Positions 15,740 to 24,317 of a stretch of 64,000 bases of DNA are shown piece after piece; within the stretch, counting starts at the first letter, position 1; every line of letters begins with the position of its first letter. The notes below the pieces were generated by a model. It did not search any database. It saw only the letters and a program-made list of their open reading frames with translations, and was not told the DNA's origin. The stretch comes from Thalassotalea mangrovi (GTDB taxonomy: Bacteria; Pseudomonadota; Gammaproteobacteria; Enterobacterales; Alteromonadaceae), in assembly GCF_005116735.1 (NCBI RefSeq), contig NZ_SWDB01000009.1, positions 62,001-126,000 on the forward strand, in the 5' to 3' direction. Made by a program: the position numbers and the translations under genes.

Positions 15740-18316
15740 TTATTCACCAAAGGCGTAGTTAAACTTCAGCATCCAGTTTCTGCCCGCCAACGGCATAAAG
15801 TTATGCGCGCCAGCAAATAACGGAACGTCGTTGATATAATCGAAATGCTCCACATCGGTCAGGTTTTTACCCGTTAATGTTAACGACCAACCTTGATCTA
15901 CCGCATCAAGGGTGATACTGGCATTTACGAACGTTTGTGAAGGCTCTTTACCGATGGGATCTAAATCGTCGACGCGATACACTTCACTGTGATAATTGAC
16001 ATCAACATTGGTGATCAGGTCAAAGCTGCCAAATTCGGCAACATGATTAGCCGCCAAAGCCGCGCTGATATCCGGTGCATTCGAGGCGGTGCGACCCGAC
16101 ATATCATTAATGCCCGCGTTGGCACACATGGCATTGCTGTAGCCCATAGCGATACCAATCTGACTCGCCAGGTCGCCATTCGCCTGGGCAAATAGACGCT
16201 GCCGCTCAGCCAGGAACTGATCGCTGGTACAGGCCTGATTAGCGAACGTATCGTATTCAAAGTTAAGTAAACCCACTGAACCCGAGAAGGTTAGTGCTTC
16301 GGTTGCCCGCCAGCGACCGTCCATTTCCAGACCATAGGAAGTTGCTTCCGCCGCGTTCTGCACCTCAAAGGTGGTATTACCGCTGAACACCGACACCTGA
16401 AGATCATCAAAAGTCGAGTGGAACGCCGCCACATTTAAGTCGGCGGAGCCATCAAGAAAACTGGTTTTCAAACCCAGTTCAAAGGCCAGGACATTCTCAT
16501 CTTCAAAGGCAACATCGCGAGAGTCAGCAATGTTTGGGCCACGCTGGTTACTGCGCATATAAAACGAGTTATAGCCACCCGCCTTAAAGCCGGTACTCGC
16601 CGTTGCGTAACTCATGGTGTCGTCATTGATGTCGTACTGAAGATTCACTGACCAGGTCGGTGTATCTTCATCCCGAGTCATACCATCATCAGAATCGGTA
16701 AAGTGATGGGTGACAAACTCACCGACCTGTTGGGAAACGGCAATGACCAGTGGGTTAGTCGACTCGGTGCGATTATCCGGGATGAAGTCGGTTGCATAGC
16801 CGTGTTTGTTAGCAGATTTTTCTTCCATGGTATAACGCAGGCCGACCGTCGCGCGAAAATCTTCGCTGACGTTCCAGGTACCCTGGGCAAACACACCGAA
16901 CATGTCGCTGTCCTGCTCCAGAAGTGCATAGCGTCCTACCCCGGTTGGCAGGCCATCAAAGGCCGCCGCGGTACCACAGGCATTAACCAGCGATGCCGGC
17001 GTATTCTCGCCGCCTAGTGCAATCACCCCAGCCGCGGTCGTTACCACGTCGCCGCCAGCATAGATGCTAGATACATCGCCACCAAAGGCGCCAATACCAC
17101 CCGCACAACCACCGTATAACACCTGTTGTAATACCGGAATGTTAAACAGTGACAGGCCATCGAGCGTCATCTCCTGTTGTTGCCAGTAAAGGCCGGTGAT
17201 GTACTCAAAGGTGCCGCCGGTGTTTGAGGCAAAACGAATTTCGATACTATCCTGTGAAAAATCTTCGCTATCGCTGAACCGCAAACCATCAAGGCCTGAA
17301 TAGTCAGCATCAAGATTACGATCAAACTGATACTCAGAGTGCGCCGCGGTAATGGTCAACTGACCAGCATCCAGGGTGGTTTCGCTGATCAATACCAGTT
17401 CACTGGAATCGCCTTCCATATTCTGTGAGGAACCAAAATCCAATACCGGATCGGCATTTCCGACAAACGCTTCGGTATAACTGGAAAAAGAACCTAACGC
17501 CGCCAATGGCCCCGGTACTTTCATGGCATGCGGGAAACTACCAAAATCATAGTCGCTGGCTTCGCCAATTAAGGTGATCATGGTGTTGTCGGTGACATCC
17601 CATTCGACCGTGACACGCCCCATATTCTCTTCGCTGTCCGGGTTGTCGGTATCATAATAATTGTTATGTACCCAGCCTTCGTCCATCTCTCGAGACAATA
17701 AGAATACCCGGGCACGCAACTCGTCGGTAAGCGAACCGGTCAGCATGCCACTGAGTTCGGTTTGATCATGCGTTGGGTTATAACCTATTGAAACCCGTCC
17801 ATTAAATTCCTCATCCGGACGCGCCGTGGTGATATTCAAGGCGCCGGCAACGGTATTCTTACCAAACAGAACACTTTGCGGGCCACGCAGCACTTCGACG
17901 CGCTCAACATCCATAAAGGAAAAGCGCGATTGCGCGCCCCGACCCCGGTATACGCCATTGACAAAGCTGCCGACGGATTGCTCAAAACCCGCCTGGTTGC
18001 CCGACTGCATACCGCGAATATTAATCCGATCGGCAATCGAATCTTTCGCAACCTTAAAGTTCGGGATATATGCCGATAAGTCTTCAAAGCGCTCGATGCC
18101 GGCGGCCTCGATTTTATCGGCGTTCATTGCCGATACTGAAATCGGTACCTCGTCCAGTGATTGCACCCGCTTTTGCGAGGTAACGGTGATCTTTTCCAGG
18201 GCTTTCGTTGATTCTGGCTCCCCCTCCTGCGCCAACGCAGGGGTTTGACAAAGTGCCGCTAAGACCAAGGTACTAATGAAAGTTCGTTTGGTTTTCAAAG
18301 TGTGTGGCGTCATCAT
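15740..18316 (-). CDS. TonB-dependent receptor, first gene of AraC-linked operon
   Basis: About 858 residues: signal peptide ending at about TPALAQ, TonB box EKITVTSQKR, plug domain with INIRGM and VEVLRGPQSVLFGKNTVAGALNI, and a long barrel ending in LKFNYAFGE. An extracellular loop carries paired cysteines and a glycine-rich stretch (about residues 400-460). The start ATG 18316 (followed directly by a second ATG) has GGA about seven bases upstream; the longer frame to 18358 adds a non-secretory leader. It belongs to the large IroN/FecA-like group common in marine bacteria. The ligand is unknown, probably the substrate of the downstream enzymes. Confidence 0.88.
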   Translation of the reverse strand: MMTPHTLKTKRTFISTLVLAALCQTPALAQEGEPESTKALEKITVTSQKRVQSLDEVPISVSAMNADKIEAAGIERFEDLSAYIPNFKVAKDSIADRINIRGMQSGNQAGFEQSVGSFVNGVYRGRGAQSRFSFMDVERVEVLRGPQSVLFGKNTVAGALNITTARPDEEFNGRVSIGYNPTHDQTELSGMLTGSLTDELRARVFLLSREMDEGWVHNNYYDTDNPDSEENMGRVTVEWDVTDNTMITLIGEASDYDFGSFPHAMKVPGPLAALGSFSSYTEAFVGNADPVLDFGSSQNMEGDSSELVLISETTLDAGQLTITAAHSEYQFDRNLDADYSGLDGLRFSDSEDFSQDSIEIRFASNTGGTFEYITGLYWQQQEMTLDGLSLFNIPVLQQVLYGGCAGGIGAFGGDVSSIYAGGDVVTTAAGVIALGGENTPASLVNACGTAAAFDGLPTGVGRYALLEQDSDMFGVFAQGTWNVSEDFRATVGLRYTMEEKSANKHGYATDFIPDNRTESTNPLVIAVSQQVGEFVTHHFTDSDDGMTRDEDTPTWSVNLQYDINDDTMSYATASTGFKAGGYNSFYMRSNQRGPNIADSRDVAFEDENVLAFELGLKTSFLDGSADLNVAAFHSTFDDLQVSVFSGNTTFEVQNAAEATSYGLEMDGRWRATEALTFSGSVGLLNFEYDTFANQACTSDQFLAERQRLFAQANGDLASQIGIAMGYSNAMCANAGINDMSGRTASNAPDISAALAANHVAEFGSFDLITNVDVNYHSEVYRVDDLDPIGKEPSQTFVNASITLDAVDQGWSLTLTGKNLTDVEHFDYINDVPLFAGAHNFMPLAGRNWMLKFNYAFGE

Positions 18317-18419
18317 ATGGTTCCGTCTTGTTGTTATAATTTTTATTATTGGCAGCATCTACGTGCTGCTTTTTTATATAATGAAATTCCATATTAGAGA
18401 TAAAATCAGCATAAAGGCT

Positions 18420-18455
18420 TGACATTACACGACACAAAAATGACATAATGCGACA
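18420..18455. promoter_or_regulatory. Tandem 15-bp direct repeat, likely AraC-type operator
   Basis: TGACATTACACGACA (18420-18434) and TGACATAATGCGACA (18441-18455) match at 12 of 15 positions and start 21 bp apart, that is, on the same DNA face two turns away. They lie between the divergent TonB receptor gene and the AraC regulator gene. Paired direct half-sites at this spacing are typical for AraC dimers. Confidence 0.7.
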
Positions 18456-18492
18456 GTAATCGGCGTATAAAATAAACAACAAGGACTTGGAA

Positions 18493-19503
18493 ATGGATTA
18501 CTATGTTCGCTCTGGCTCATTGCAGGGATACTTCGAACTCGTTCAATCATTTGGCGCTGATCCGGTGCATTTTTTGAACCGGGCGCAGCTGCTGCCAGCC
18601 AATATCCGCGACCCGGATTCCATGATCCCTTACCACCATCTTGGTGACATCCTTGAAGATAGCGCTCGTGAATTAAACACCCCGTATTTCGGCTTTCGCC
18701 TGGCCGCCATCCAGGGCTTATCGACGATTGGACTTATCGGCGCTCATATGGCCCAAAAAGATACCATTGGCCAGGCATTGGAAGTGGCGCAAAAATTTTC
18801 CCACATGCATGCCCAGGGCAGTATGTTGAAAATTGTCGAAATCAATAAGGACCAGTGCGAATTACTGTTTGATGTGATGGTCAATGCCAACCGCCAATAT
18901 CCGCAATTGGTGCAACTCAGTATCGGCCTGATATATAAGCTTATTCATGACATGATTGGCCATGTCTGGCAGGATGTTAAGATTAACTGCCGCCAAAGCC
19001 TACCTGAAGCAGAGCAACGTGCAGTTATGGAATTGATCCACTGCGAAGTAGAATTTGGTACTACCCGGGATAGCATCATCTTCTCGAAAAGTGTACTGGG
19101 ACTGCGGCCATATAAAGATGTTGGCTTAGTCAGGGATATTATCGATAAACAATTTTCTCAACAGCAGGCACGCCCTCACGATGAATTTATGTTGGTCCGT
19201 CATGCCATCAACTCTCTATTGCCGACTGGCGATTGCAGTAAAGAAAATGTCGCCCAAAGCCTGGGCATGCACCCGAAAAAACTGGAACGGGTTCTCGCCA
19301 CCCGCAACTTTTCCTATCGTGACGTATTGGAAGATACACGAAAATCCATCGCGCTCAATACGCTCAAAGCGGAAAATATATCCCTTTCAAGACTGGCTCT
19401 GAATTTAGGTTACTCGGAATTTTCGGCATTTAGCCGCAGCTTTAAACGCTGGTTTGGGGTTTCACCTACCCGATTTCGGAAAGATCAAAAAGCGATGATT
19501 TAG
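18493..19503 (+). CDS. AraC-family transcriptional regulator
   Basis: A 336-residue regulator with an N-terminal ligand-binding domain of the Arabinose_bd (PF12625, OruR/ArgR-like) type and a C-terminal two-helix-turn-helix AraC domain: ENVAQSLGMHPKKLERVL, then LSRLALNLGYSEFSAFSRSF and the closing FKRWFGVSPTRFR. ATG 18493 has AAGGA seven bases upstream; a TTG six bases earlier is less likely. It is divergent from the eight-gene operon across the tandem repeat, so it probably controls that operon, and perhaps the depolymerase-like gene 75 bp downstream. Confidence 0.9.
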   Translation: MDYYVRSGSLQGYFELVQSFGADPVHFLNRAQLLPANIRDPDSMIPYHHLGDILEDSARELNTPYFGFRLAAIQGLSTIGLIGAHMAQKDTIGQALEVAQKFSHMHAQGSMLKIVEINKDQCELLFDVMVNANRQYPQLVQLSIGLIYKLIHDMIGHVWQDVKINCRQSLPEAEQRAVMELIHCEVEFGTTRDSIIFSKSVLGLRPYKDVGLVRDIIDKQFSQQQARPHDEFMLVRHAINSLLPTGDCSKENVAQSLGMHPKKLERVLATRNFSYRDVLEDTRKSIALNTLKAENISLSRLALNLGYSEFSAFSRSFKRWFGVSPTRFRKDQKAMI

Positions 19504-19578
19504 CTTAGGTTTGGTAATCTGACTATCTAATAAAACAATTTTCACAACACGGATTTACGATCAATAAGGATACAAACA

Positions 19579-20580
19579 ATGAAAATAAAATTACTTATGG
19601 CATCGATGCTGGTGTGCCTCAGTGCATGCGAACAACAGGGCAGCGCAAGTCCAGATCCTGAGCTCGAATTGAATCTGGATTTGCAACAAACCACCGTATC
19701 CGGGTTATCGTCCGGAGCCTATATGGCGCATCAGCTGCACATTGCCTATTCCGATAAAATCAAAGGCGCTGCGCTGTTGGCCGGTGGCCCATATGGTTGC
19801 GCCAAAGGCGATCTTAATACAGCTTTGAGTGAATGTATGGCCATTGAAAATGCCATGGATATTGCGCCTTTGGTTGAGCTTGCAAAACAAGCCCAAGAAA
19901 AGGGCGATATCGCGCCGCTGGCAAATATTGCCGGGCACCCGGTGTGGATTTTCCATGGCACAACCGACAATCGCGTCAACGATAAGGTCACTCAGGCAAG
20001 CGCCGATTTTTATGCCGAGCTTGGTGCGACGCCAAAAACCGAATTTGCCATGGAAGCAGGGCACGGTTTCCCGACTGAAAGCCAGGGTGTGCCATGTGAC
20101 AGCACCGCTGAGCCTTTTATCAACCAATGTAATTACGATGCCGCGGGCACCCTACTTAAACATTTATATGGTGATCTAAATACCAAAGCAGAGGCCGCTA
20201 ACGGCAAACTTGTCGAGATAAACCAGGAAGATTTTGTTGCCGCCAATGCCAATAATACCCTGGCAGATACCGGTTATGCTTATGTTCCGGCAAGCTGTAT
20301 GTCCGGTGAAGAGTGCCGGATACATATCGCTTTACATGGTTGTAAGCAAAATGCCGAGGCAATCGATAAAACCTTTGTTACCGACACCGGTTACAACGCC
20401 TGGGCGGATACCAACAAAATTGTCGTTCTATACCCGCAAACCAAATCCAGCTTTGCGCCATTAAATCCCAACGCCTGTTGGGACTGGTGGGGTTATACCG
20501 GCGCGGAATATCAATCTCGAAACGGCGCGCAAATGCAGCAGGTGATAAATATGGCTGAAGGACTTGCTAAGGCCCTTTAA
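19579..20580 (+). CDS. PHB depolymerase-like esterase, lipoprotein
   Basis: A 333-residue alpha/beta-hydrolase with a lipoprotein signal (LLMASMLVCLSAC, lipobox LSAC, acylated Cys at about 17). The nucleophile elbow is GLSSGAYMA. The acid is likely in WIFHGTTDNRVN and the histidine in AGHGFP. The layout fits the type-2 catalytic domain of short-chain polyhydroxyalkanoate depolymerases, with a second hydrolase-like half containing HIALHGCKQN and CWDWWGY. It would act at the cell surface on polyester or other esters. It is only 75 bp after the AraC gene and may be cotranscribed with it. Confidence 0.85.
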   Translation: MKIKLLMASMLVCLSACEQQGSASPDPELELNLDLQQTTVSGLSSGAYMAHQLHIAYSDKIKGAALLAGGPYGCAKGDLNTALSECMAIENAMDIAPLVELAKQAQEKGDIAPLANIAGHPVWIFHGTTDNRVNDKVTQASADFYAELGATPKTEFAMEAGHGFPTESQGVPCDSTAEPFINQCNYDAAGTLLKHLYGDLNTKAEAANGKLVEINQEDFVAANANNTLADTGYAYVPASCMSGEECRIHIALHGCKQNAEAIDKTFVTDTGYNAWADTNKIVVLYPQTKSSFAPLNPNACWDWWGYTGAEYQSRNGAQMQQVINMAEGLAKAL

Positions 20581-20619
20581 CAGTTGGATTCTAATACAAC
20601 TTCTAGTAACTTGATGCAT

Positions 20620-20674
20620 TGGGGTCAGGTCTTGAATTTCGCAGTTTGGCTGCACGGATCAAGACCTGACCCCA
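20620..20674. repeat. REP-like inverted repeat, copy 1
   Basis: Perfect 16-bp arms (TGGGGTCAGGTCTTGA and its complement) around a 23-bp loop. It lies directly after the depolymerase gene and before the halogenase gene. Related copies are at 22341-22392 and 22664-22718. A rightward terminator role is possible, but no T-run follows. Confidence 0.85.
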
Positions 20675-20718
20675 TTTCGCTCTTATTAACGCAACTTAAG
20701 TAGTAATCGATAACAATA

Positions 20719-22233
20719 ATGAAAACTGATACCAGAGCAGATGCAACAACGTCACCATTTAATATTGTAATTCTCGGCGGCGGTTCCGCCGGTTGGATGA
20801 CCGCCGCAGCGCTTGCCAATACCCTGCCACAAGAGCACTTCAATATCAGCCTGGTGGAATCTGAGCAAATTGGCACCGTGTCGGTTGGCGAGGCGACGAT
20901 TCCCGGGATCCACGACTTTAACCGTTTTTTAAACATCAATGAGCAGGAATTGGTAAAGGCCACCAATGCCACCTTTAAGTTAGGTATTGAATTTGAAGGC
21001 TGGACCAAAGGCGGCAAATACCTGCATCCATTTGGCCCATACGGGCTTAACAAAAACGGCGTTCCCTTTCATCAATTGTGGTTGAAAGCCAAACTAGCCG
21101 GTGAAGATGTCGGTGAACTGGTTAATTTCAATATGGAAGGGCTTGCCGCGCAGCAGAATAAGTTTAGCCCTAAGCTCAATATCCCAAACTTTCCGATCAA
21201 GCACTTAAATTACGCATTCCATCTCGATGCGGTTTTATATGCCAACTATTTACGCCAATACGCCGAGCCTAAGGGCGTAAAGCGCATTGAAGGACAATTT
21301 GAGCAAGCCCGTTTAAACAACGAAGGCTTTATCCAATCCTTAACCCTTACCGATGGCCGCGAAGTTCCCGGTGACTTTTTCATCGATTGCTCTGGCTTTA
21401 AAGCACTGCTTATCGAAAAAACCTTACATGCTCGTTACGAAGACTGGCGTCACTGGTTACCGTGCGATAGCGCCGTTGCTATCCAATCAAAAAGCCAGCC
21501 ACAGGTAAACTCGTTCACCAAAGCCATCGCCCATGAGCATGGCTGGCGCTGGCAAATTCCATTGCAAAATCGAGTGGGGAATGGCCTGGTATATTCCAGT
21601 CGTTTTATGACTGAAGACCAGGCATTAGAAAAGCTGCAGTCATTAGTTAAAGAAGAGTTAATTACCGAACCCAATCAATTGCGCTGGGTAAATGGCTGCC
21701 GACCGGAGCCCTGGAGAAAGAATTGCGTCGCCATTGGTTTGTCTGCGGGTTTTATCGAGCCGCTGGAATCTACCGGTTTGCAGTTAATTCAGTCGGCGAT
21801 ATTCCGCTTGCTAAGCCTGTTCCCGGACAAACACTTTAATCAGTCCAATATCGATACCTACAACCGGTTTGCCAATGCGGAAATCGCATCAATCCGAGAT
21901 TTCGTTATCCTCCATTACAAACAAACCGATAACGACCACAGCCCATTCTGGAACTATTGTCGCAATATGGATGTGCCAGATTCTCTCAAAGATAAGATGG
22001 AAATGTACCAGCAAAACGGCAACCTGTTCCGCGAGAACAATGAGCTGTTCAGTGAGCTGAATTGGTTATCGGTGATGAATGGCCAGGGCATGTTACCGAA
22101 AACCACACACCCGTTAACCCGTCAATTTACCACTCAGGAAATTATGTCTGACTTACAGCAAATTGAATCTGGTTATTCGCGTATCGTCGACAGCCTGCCA
22201 AGCCATGATGAGTTTTTGGCGATGTTAGGGTAG
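20719..22233 (+). CDS. Flavin-dependent tryptophan-halogenase-family protein
   Basis: A 504-residue protein. It has the FAD motif GGGSAGWMTAAAL near residue 16, the SVGEATIPGI segment, a lysine in the FKLGIEF region where the catalytic lysine of PrnA-type enzymes lies, the family signature G-W-R-W-Q-I-P (WxWxIP), and an ESTGLQLIQSAI segment equivalent to the glutamate/chloride-site region. This predicts use of reduced FAD to halogenate an electron-rich substrate. No flavin reductase or biosynthetic cluster is adjacent. In marine bacteria many such solitary paralogues accompany TonB receptors and have no known substrate. REP-like repeats bracket the gene. Confidence 0.9.
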   Translation: MKTDTRADATTSPFNIVILGGGSAGWMTAAALANTLPQEHFNISLVESEQIGTVSVGEATIPGIHDFNRFLNINEQELVKATNATFKLGIEFEGWTKGGKYLHPFGPYGLNKNGVPFHQLWLKAKLAGEDVGELVNFNMEGLAAQQNKFSPKLNIPNFPIKHLNYAFHLDAVLYANYLRQYAEPKGVKRIEGQFEQARLNNEGFIQSLTLTDGREVPGDFFIDCSGFKALLIEKTLHARYEDWRHWLPCDSAVAIQSKSQPQVNSFTKAIAHEHGWRWQIPLQNRVGNGLVYSSRFMTEDQALEKLQSLVKEELITEPNQLRWVNGCRPEPWRKNCVAIGLSAGFIEPLESTGLQLIQSAIFRLLSLFPDKHFNQSNIDTYNRFANAEIASIRDFVILHYKQTDNDHSPFWNYCRNMDVPDSLKDKMEMYQQNGNLFRENNELFSELNWLSVMNGQGMLPKTTHPLTRQFTTQEIMSDLQQIESGYSRIVDSLPSHDEFLAMLG

Positions 22234-22250
22234 AGCAGCGCACGTAGTAC

Positions 22251-22313
22251 TCCTAGCACACTTCGTTCCTGGCACATTACATTCCTAGCACACTTACGCT
22301 CCTAGCGGCTAGG
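22251..22313. repeat. Degenerate 16-bp tandem repeat
   Basis: Three to four copies of a TCCTAGCACACTTNCG-like unit start at 22251, 22267, 22283 and 22300, right after the halogenase stop. Nothing suggests coding. The origin is unclear. Confidence 0.6.
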
Positions 22314-22340
22314 CTACCAAACTCCATTTCAGACAAGGTT

Positions 22341-22392
22341 GGGGGTCAGGTCTTGAATTTCGCATTGCCTGCAAGATGCTGGGTCTGACCCA
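22341..22392. repeat. REP-like inverted repeat, copy 2 (imperfect)
   Basis: The left arm (GGGGTCAGGTCTTGAATTTCGC) matches copy 1 almost exactly over its first half and loop start. The right arm (GGGTCTGACCCA) is degraded. It lies between the halogenase gene and a small orphan gene. Confidence 0.75.
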
Positions 22393-22420
22393 TAGGATTT
22401 ACTATTTAAAGGAATAAAAT

Positions 22421-22645
22421 ATGACAGCATCCAAACCGCAAAAAACTAGTTCAGAAGAACTAGATACAAACCATGCCGGGTTACCTGAGCTTTCGGATAA
22501 TATTTTTATTTGCTACCCCTCGCCCTACAGAGCTCGTATCCCTCTGTACATAAGGATTTTTGATAGGATCGTGAGCTGGGTTTCCAAAACAATCTGCCAA
22601 AGAGTATCGAAGTTAATAAGAACCGTTAAACGGCTAAACGCCTAA
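22421..22645 (+). CDS. Small orphan protein
   Basis: A 74-residue basic protein with a good ribosome site (AAAGGAATAAAAT before ATG). The C-terminal half has an amphipathic pattern (IPLYIRIFDRIVSWVSKTI then KLIRTVKRL), which could lie on a membrane. I recognise no family. It is isolated between two REP-like repeats, so it may have moved with them or may not be a real gene. Confidence 0.4.
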   Translation: MTASKPQKTSSEELDTNHAGLPELSDNIFICYPSPYRARIPLYIRIFDRIVSWVSKTICQRVSKLIRTVKRLNA

Positions 22646-22663
22646 CTTGGGGATTGAACGAAT

Positions 22664-22718
22664 TGAGGACGAGTCTTGAACTGCGCAGCAAAGCTATGAA
22701 ATTCAAGACCTGCCCTCA
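22664..22718. repeat. REP-like inverted repeat, copy 3
   Basis: Arms 22664-22680 and 22702-22718 (ending ...GTCTTGAA / TTCAAGAC...) pair at 14 of 17 positions. They share the GTCTTGAA core with copies 1 and 2. The element abuts the stop of the NYN gene. Confidence 0.75.
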
Positions 22719-22722
22719 CAAT

Positions 22723-23460
22723 TTAAGCGTTAGTGACGCTAGCTTTGGTGATGAGCTTGAATAATAATTGTGAATTATTCTTGCTGTCCGTATCGTAGCG
22801 CCCCGGAAAACAATCGAAGAAGTCTGATAACTTGTTCAGTCCGTAGTTTCTCGGATCAAAATCTGGTTTCAATCGCTTTAAGTATTTCCCTGCTGAAATC
22901 AGCTCCGCCCAGCCATTATCATTGCGATACTTTTGCCAAGCCTGATGCATCAACTGCCATATTTCCTGCTCCAAATCCTTTGAAACTTGTATCTTAGCAG
23001 CTGGTTTTTCCCGGACTTCTTCCACTTTAGGCTCTAACACTTCAATAGCAATAAAATCATCACACGCATTTTTAAAAGAAACTGGTGTTGTTCCCTTTCC
23101 CACACCAATCACCTGAATCTCTGATTCTTTAAGACGAGTTGCCAGGCTCGTGAAATCACTATCACTAGAAACGATGGCAAAAGTATCAAACCTTTTGCTG
23201 TATAAAAGATCCATCGCATCGATAATCATCAACGCATCGGTAGAATTCTTTCCTGTGGTATATGCAAACTGCTGGCGCGGCTGAATAGCAATTTCATTCA
23301 ACGGCTTTTTCCAGTTTTTTAACTGGTCGCTAGAGAAGTCACCGTAAGCACGTTTAACCACAATTTGGCCGTAGCTCGATAATTCTTCGATGATAAAGTT
23401 TAACTTTGAGTGAGGGGTGTTTTCAGAGTCGATAAGAACCGCAAGTTTTCTGTTTTCCAT
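22723..23460 (-). CDS. NYN-domain RNase-like protein with LOTUS/OST-HTH domain
   Basis: A 245-residue protein. The N-terminal NYN (PIN-like) nuclease domain shows the acidic active-site pattern: LIDSEN at 10-15, STDALMIIDA near 75, and SSDSDF near 100. The C-terminal 80 residues (from about WAELISAGKYLKR to the F-P-G-R-Y segment) resemble the OST-HTH/LOTUS RNA-binding domain, as in the DUF88/LabA-like bacterial proteins. It probably cuts or binds RNA. It lies at the left edge of the AT-rich island but is common outside defence islands, so membership of the island is uncertain. Confidence 0.83.
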   Translation of the reverse strand: MENRKLAVLIDSENTPHSKLNFIIEELSSYGQIVVKRAYGDFSSDQLKNWKKPLNEIAIQPRQQFAYTTGKNSTDALMIIDAMDLLYSKRFDTFAIVSSDSDFTSLATRLKESEIQVIGVGKGTTPVSFKNACDDFIAIEVLEPKVEEVREKPAAKIQVSKDLEQEIWQLMHQAWQKYRNDNGWAELISAGKYLKRLKPDFDPRNYGLNKLSDFFDCFPGRYDTDSKNNSQLLFKLITKASVTNA

Positions 23461-23618
23461 TTGCTACAACTATTCCTTTTCCTTGTTTAGTTACTGCTAA
23501 GTTCCACTTAGTTCAATCAGAATATAGTGTTTTAGTGTTATCTAGCAAGAGGTTAAATCCCTGACCAATTCACTTAATCATGTTATATATAAATTAAGCA
23601 ATACTGATTAAGCGACTT

Positions 23619-24317
23619 ATGCCGAATTCTCTGACATTTTCATCGAAAGAAACCAAGCTTTTATTAGGAATAACTGATTGTGAACTGATGCACATGAGAA
23701 CAGCGGGAGAGCTGCAGTACATAAAAAAAGGAAATGCTTTCCTTTATACCCTCCATGACCGAAAGCTTTTATTGAATCACCCAATAGCTGCGAAAGTAAT
23801 AAACTGGCACGTTGGAAAACACGACTTATCGGCAGATAACTGGCCTAGAAAAGAGAATACATTGAATTCTCTTATCGACCTGGTAGAACAAATCTTAATT
23901 CCTTTAGAAAGAACGTTCGGCGAATTGCACATTACCTATGGCTTTGTCTCTGCGGAATTAAACCGGCATATTCAAAAGCACAGCCCTCAAGGAACTTACC
24001 CTTCCATTGATCAACATTCAGGGTCCGAGGTAAATACTGCAGATAATTTAATTTGCGATCGAAACGGCTTAGCTTGTGATTTTTTAATAAAGGGATTCGA
24101 ACAGTGCATGGATGAAATCATGGGCTATATAGTTAATAACTTATCATTTGATAAGCTTTATTATTATGGAGCAGACAGGCCGATACATATTAGTGTTGGA
24201 CAAGAAAACGCTAAACACTTGCAAGTAATGGGTATCAGTAAAAATGGGCGAAGAATACCTGGGAGAAAAGCTTTTGGTGAAGATGCTATTGCACTTGCGG
24301 CCGAGGTTACTGAATGA
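23619..24317 (+). CDS. HTH plus M15-peptidase-like protein, partner of the methyltransferase
   Basis: A 232-residue protein of unknown function. Residues 8-45 look like a MerR/excisionase-type helix-turn-helix (LLLGITDCELMHMRTAGELQ...). Residues 100-195 resemble the M15A D-Ala-D-Ala peptidase fold: a GFVSAELNRHI strand, DQHSG (131-135), ACDF (152-155) and the closing IHISV (189-193). This supplies a possible H133-D154-H190 zinc triad, but with about 15 extra residues between the first two ligands. There is no signal peptide, so a cell-wall role is unlikely. Its stop overlaps the methyltransferase start (ATGA), which implies joint function. Both domain readings are from pattern memory. Confidence 0.6.
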   Translation: MPNSLTFSSKETKLLLGITDCELMHMRTAGELQYIKKGNAFLYTLHDRKLLLNHPIAAKVINWHVGKHDLSADNWPRKENTLNSLIDLVEQILIPLERTFGELHITYGFVSAELNRHIQKHSPQGTYPSIDQHSGSEVNTADNLICDRNGLACDFLIKGFEQCMDEIMGYIVNNLSFDKLYYYGADRPIHISVGQENAKHLQVMGISKNGRRIPGRKAFGEDAIALAAEVTE

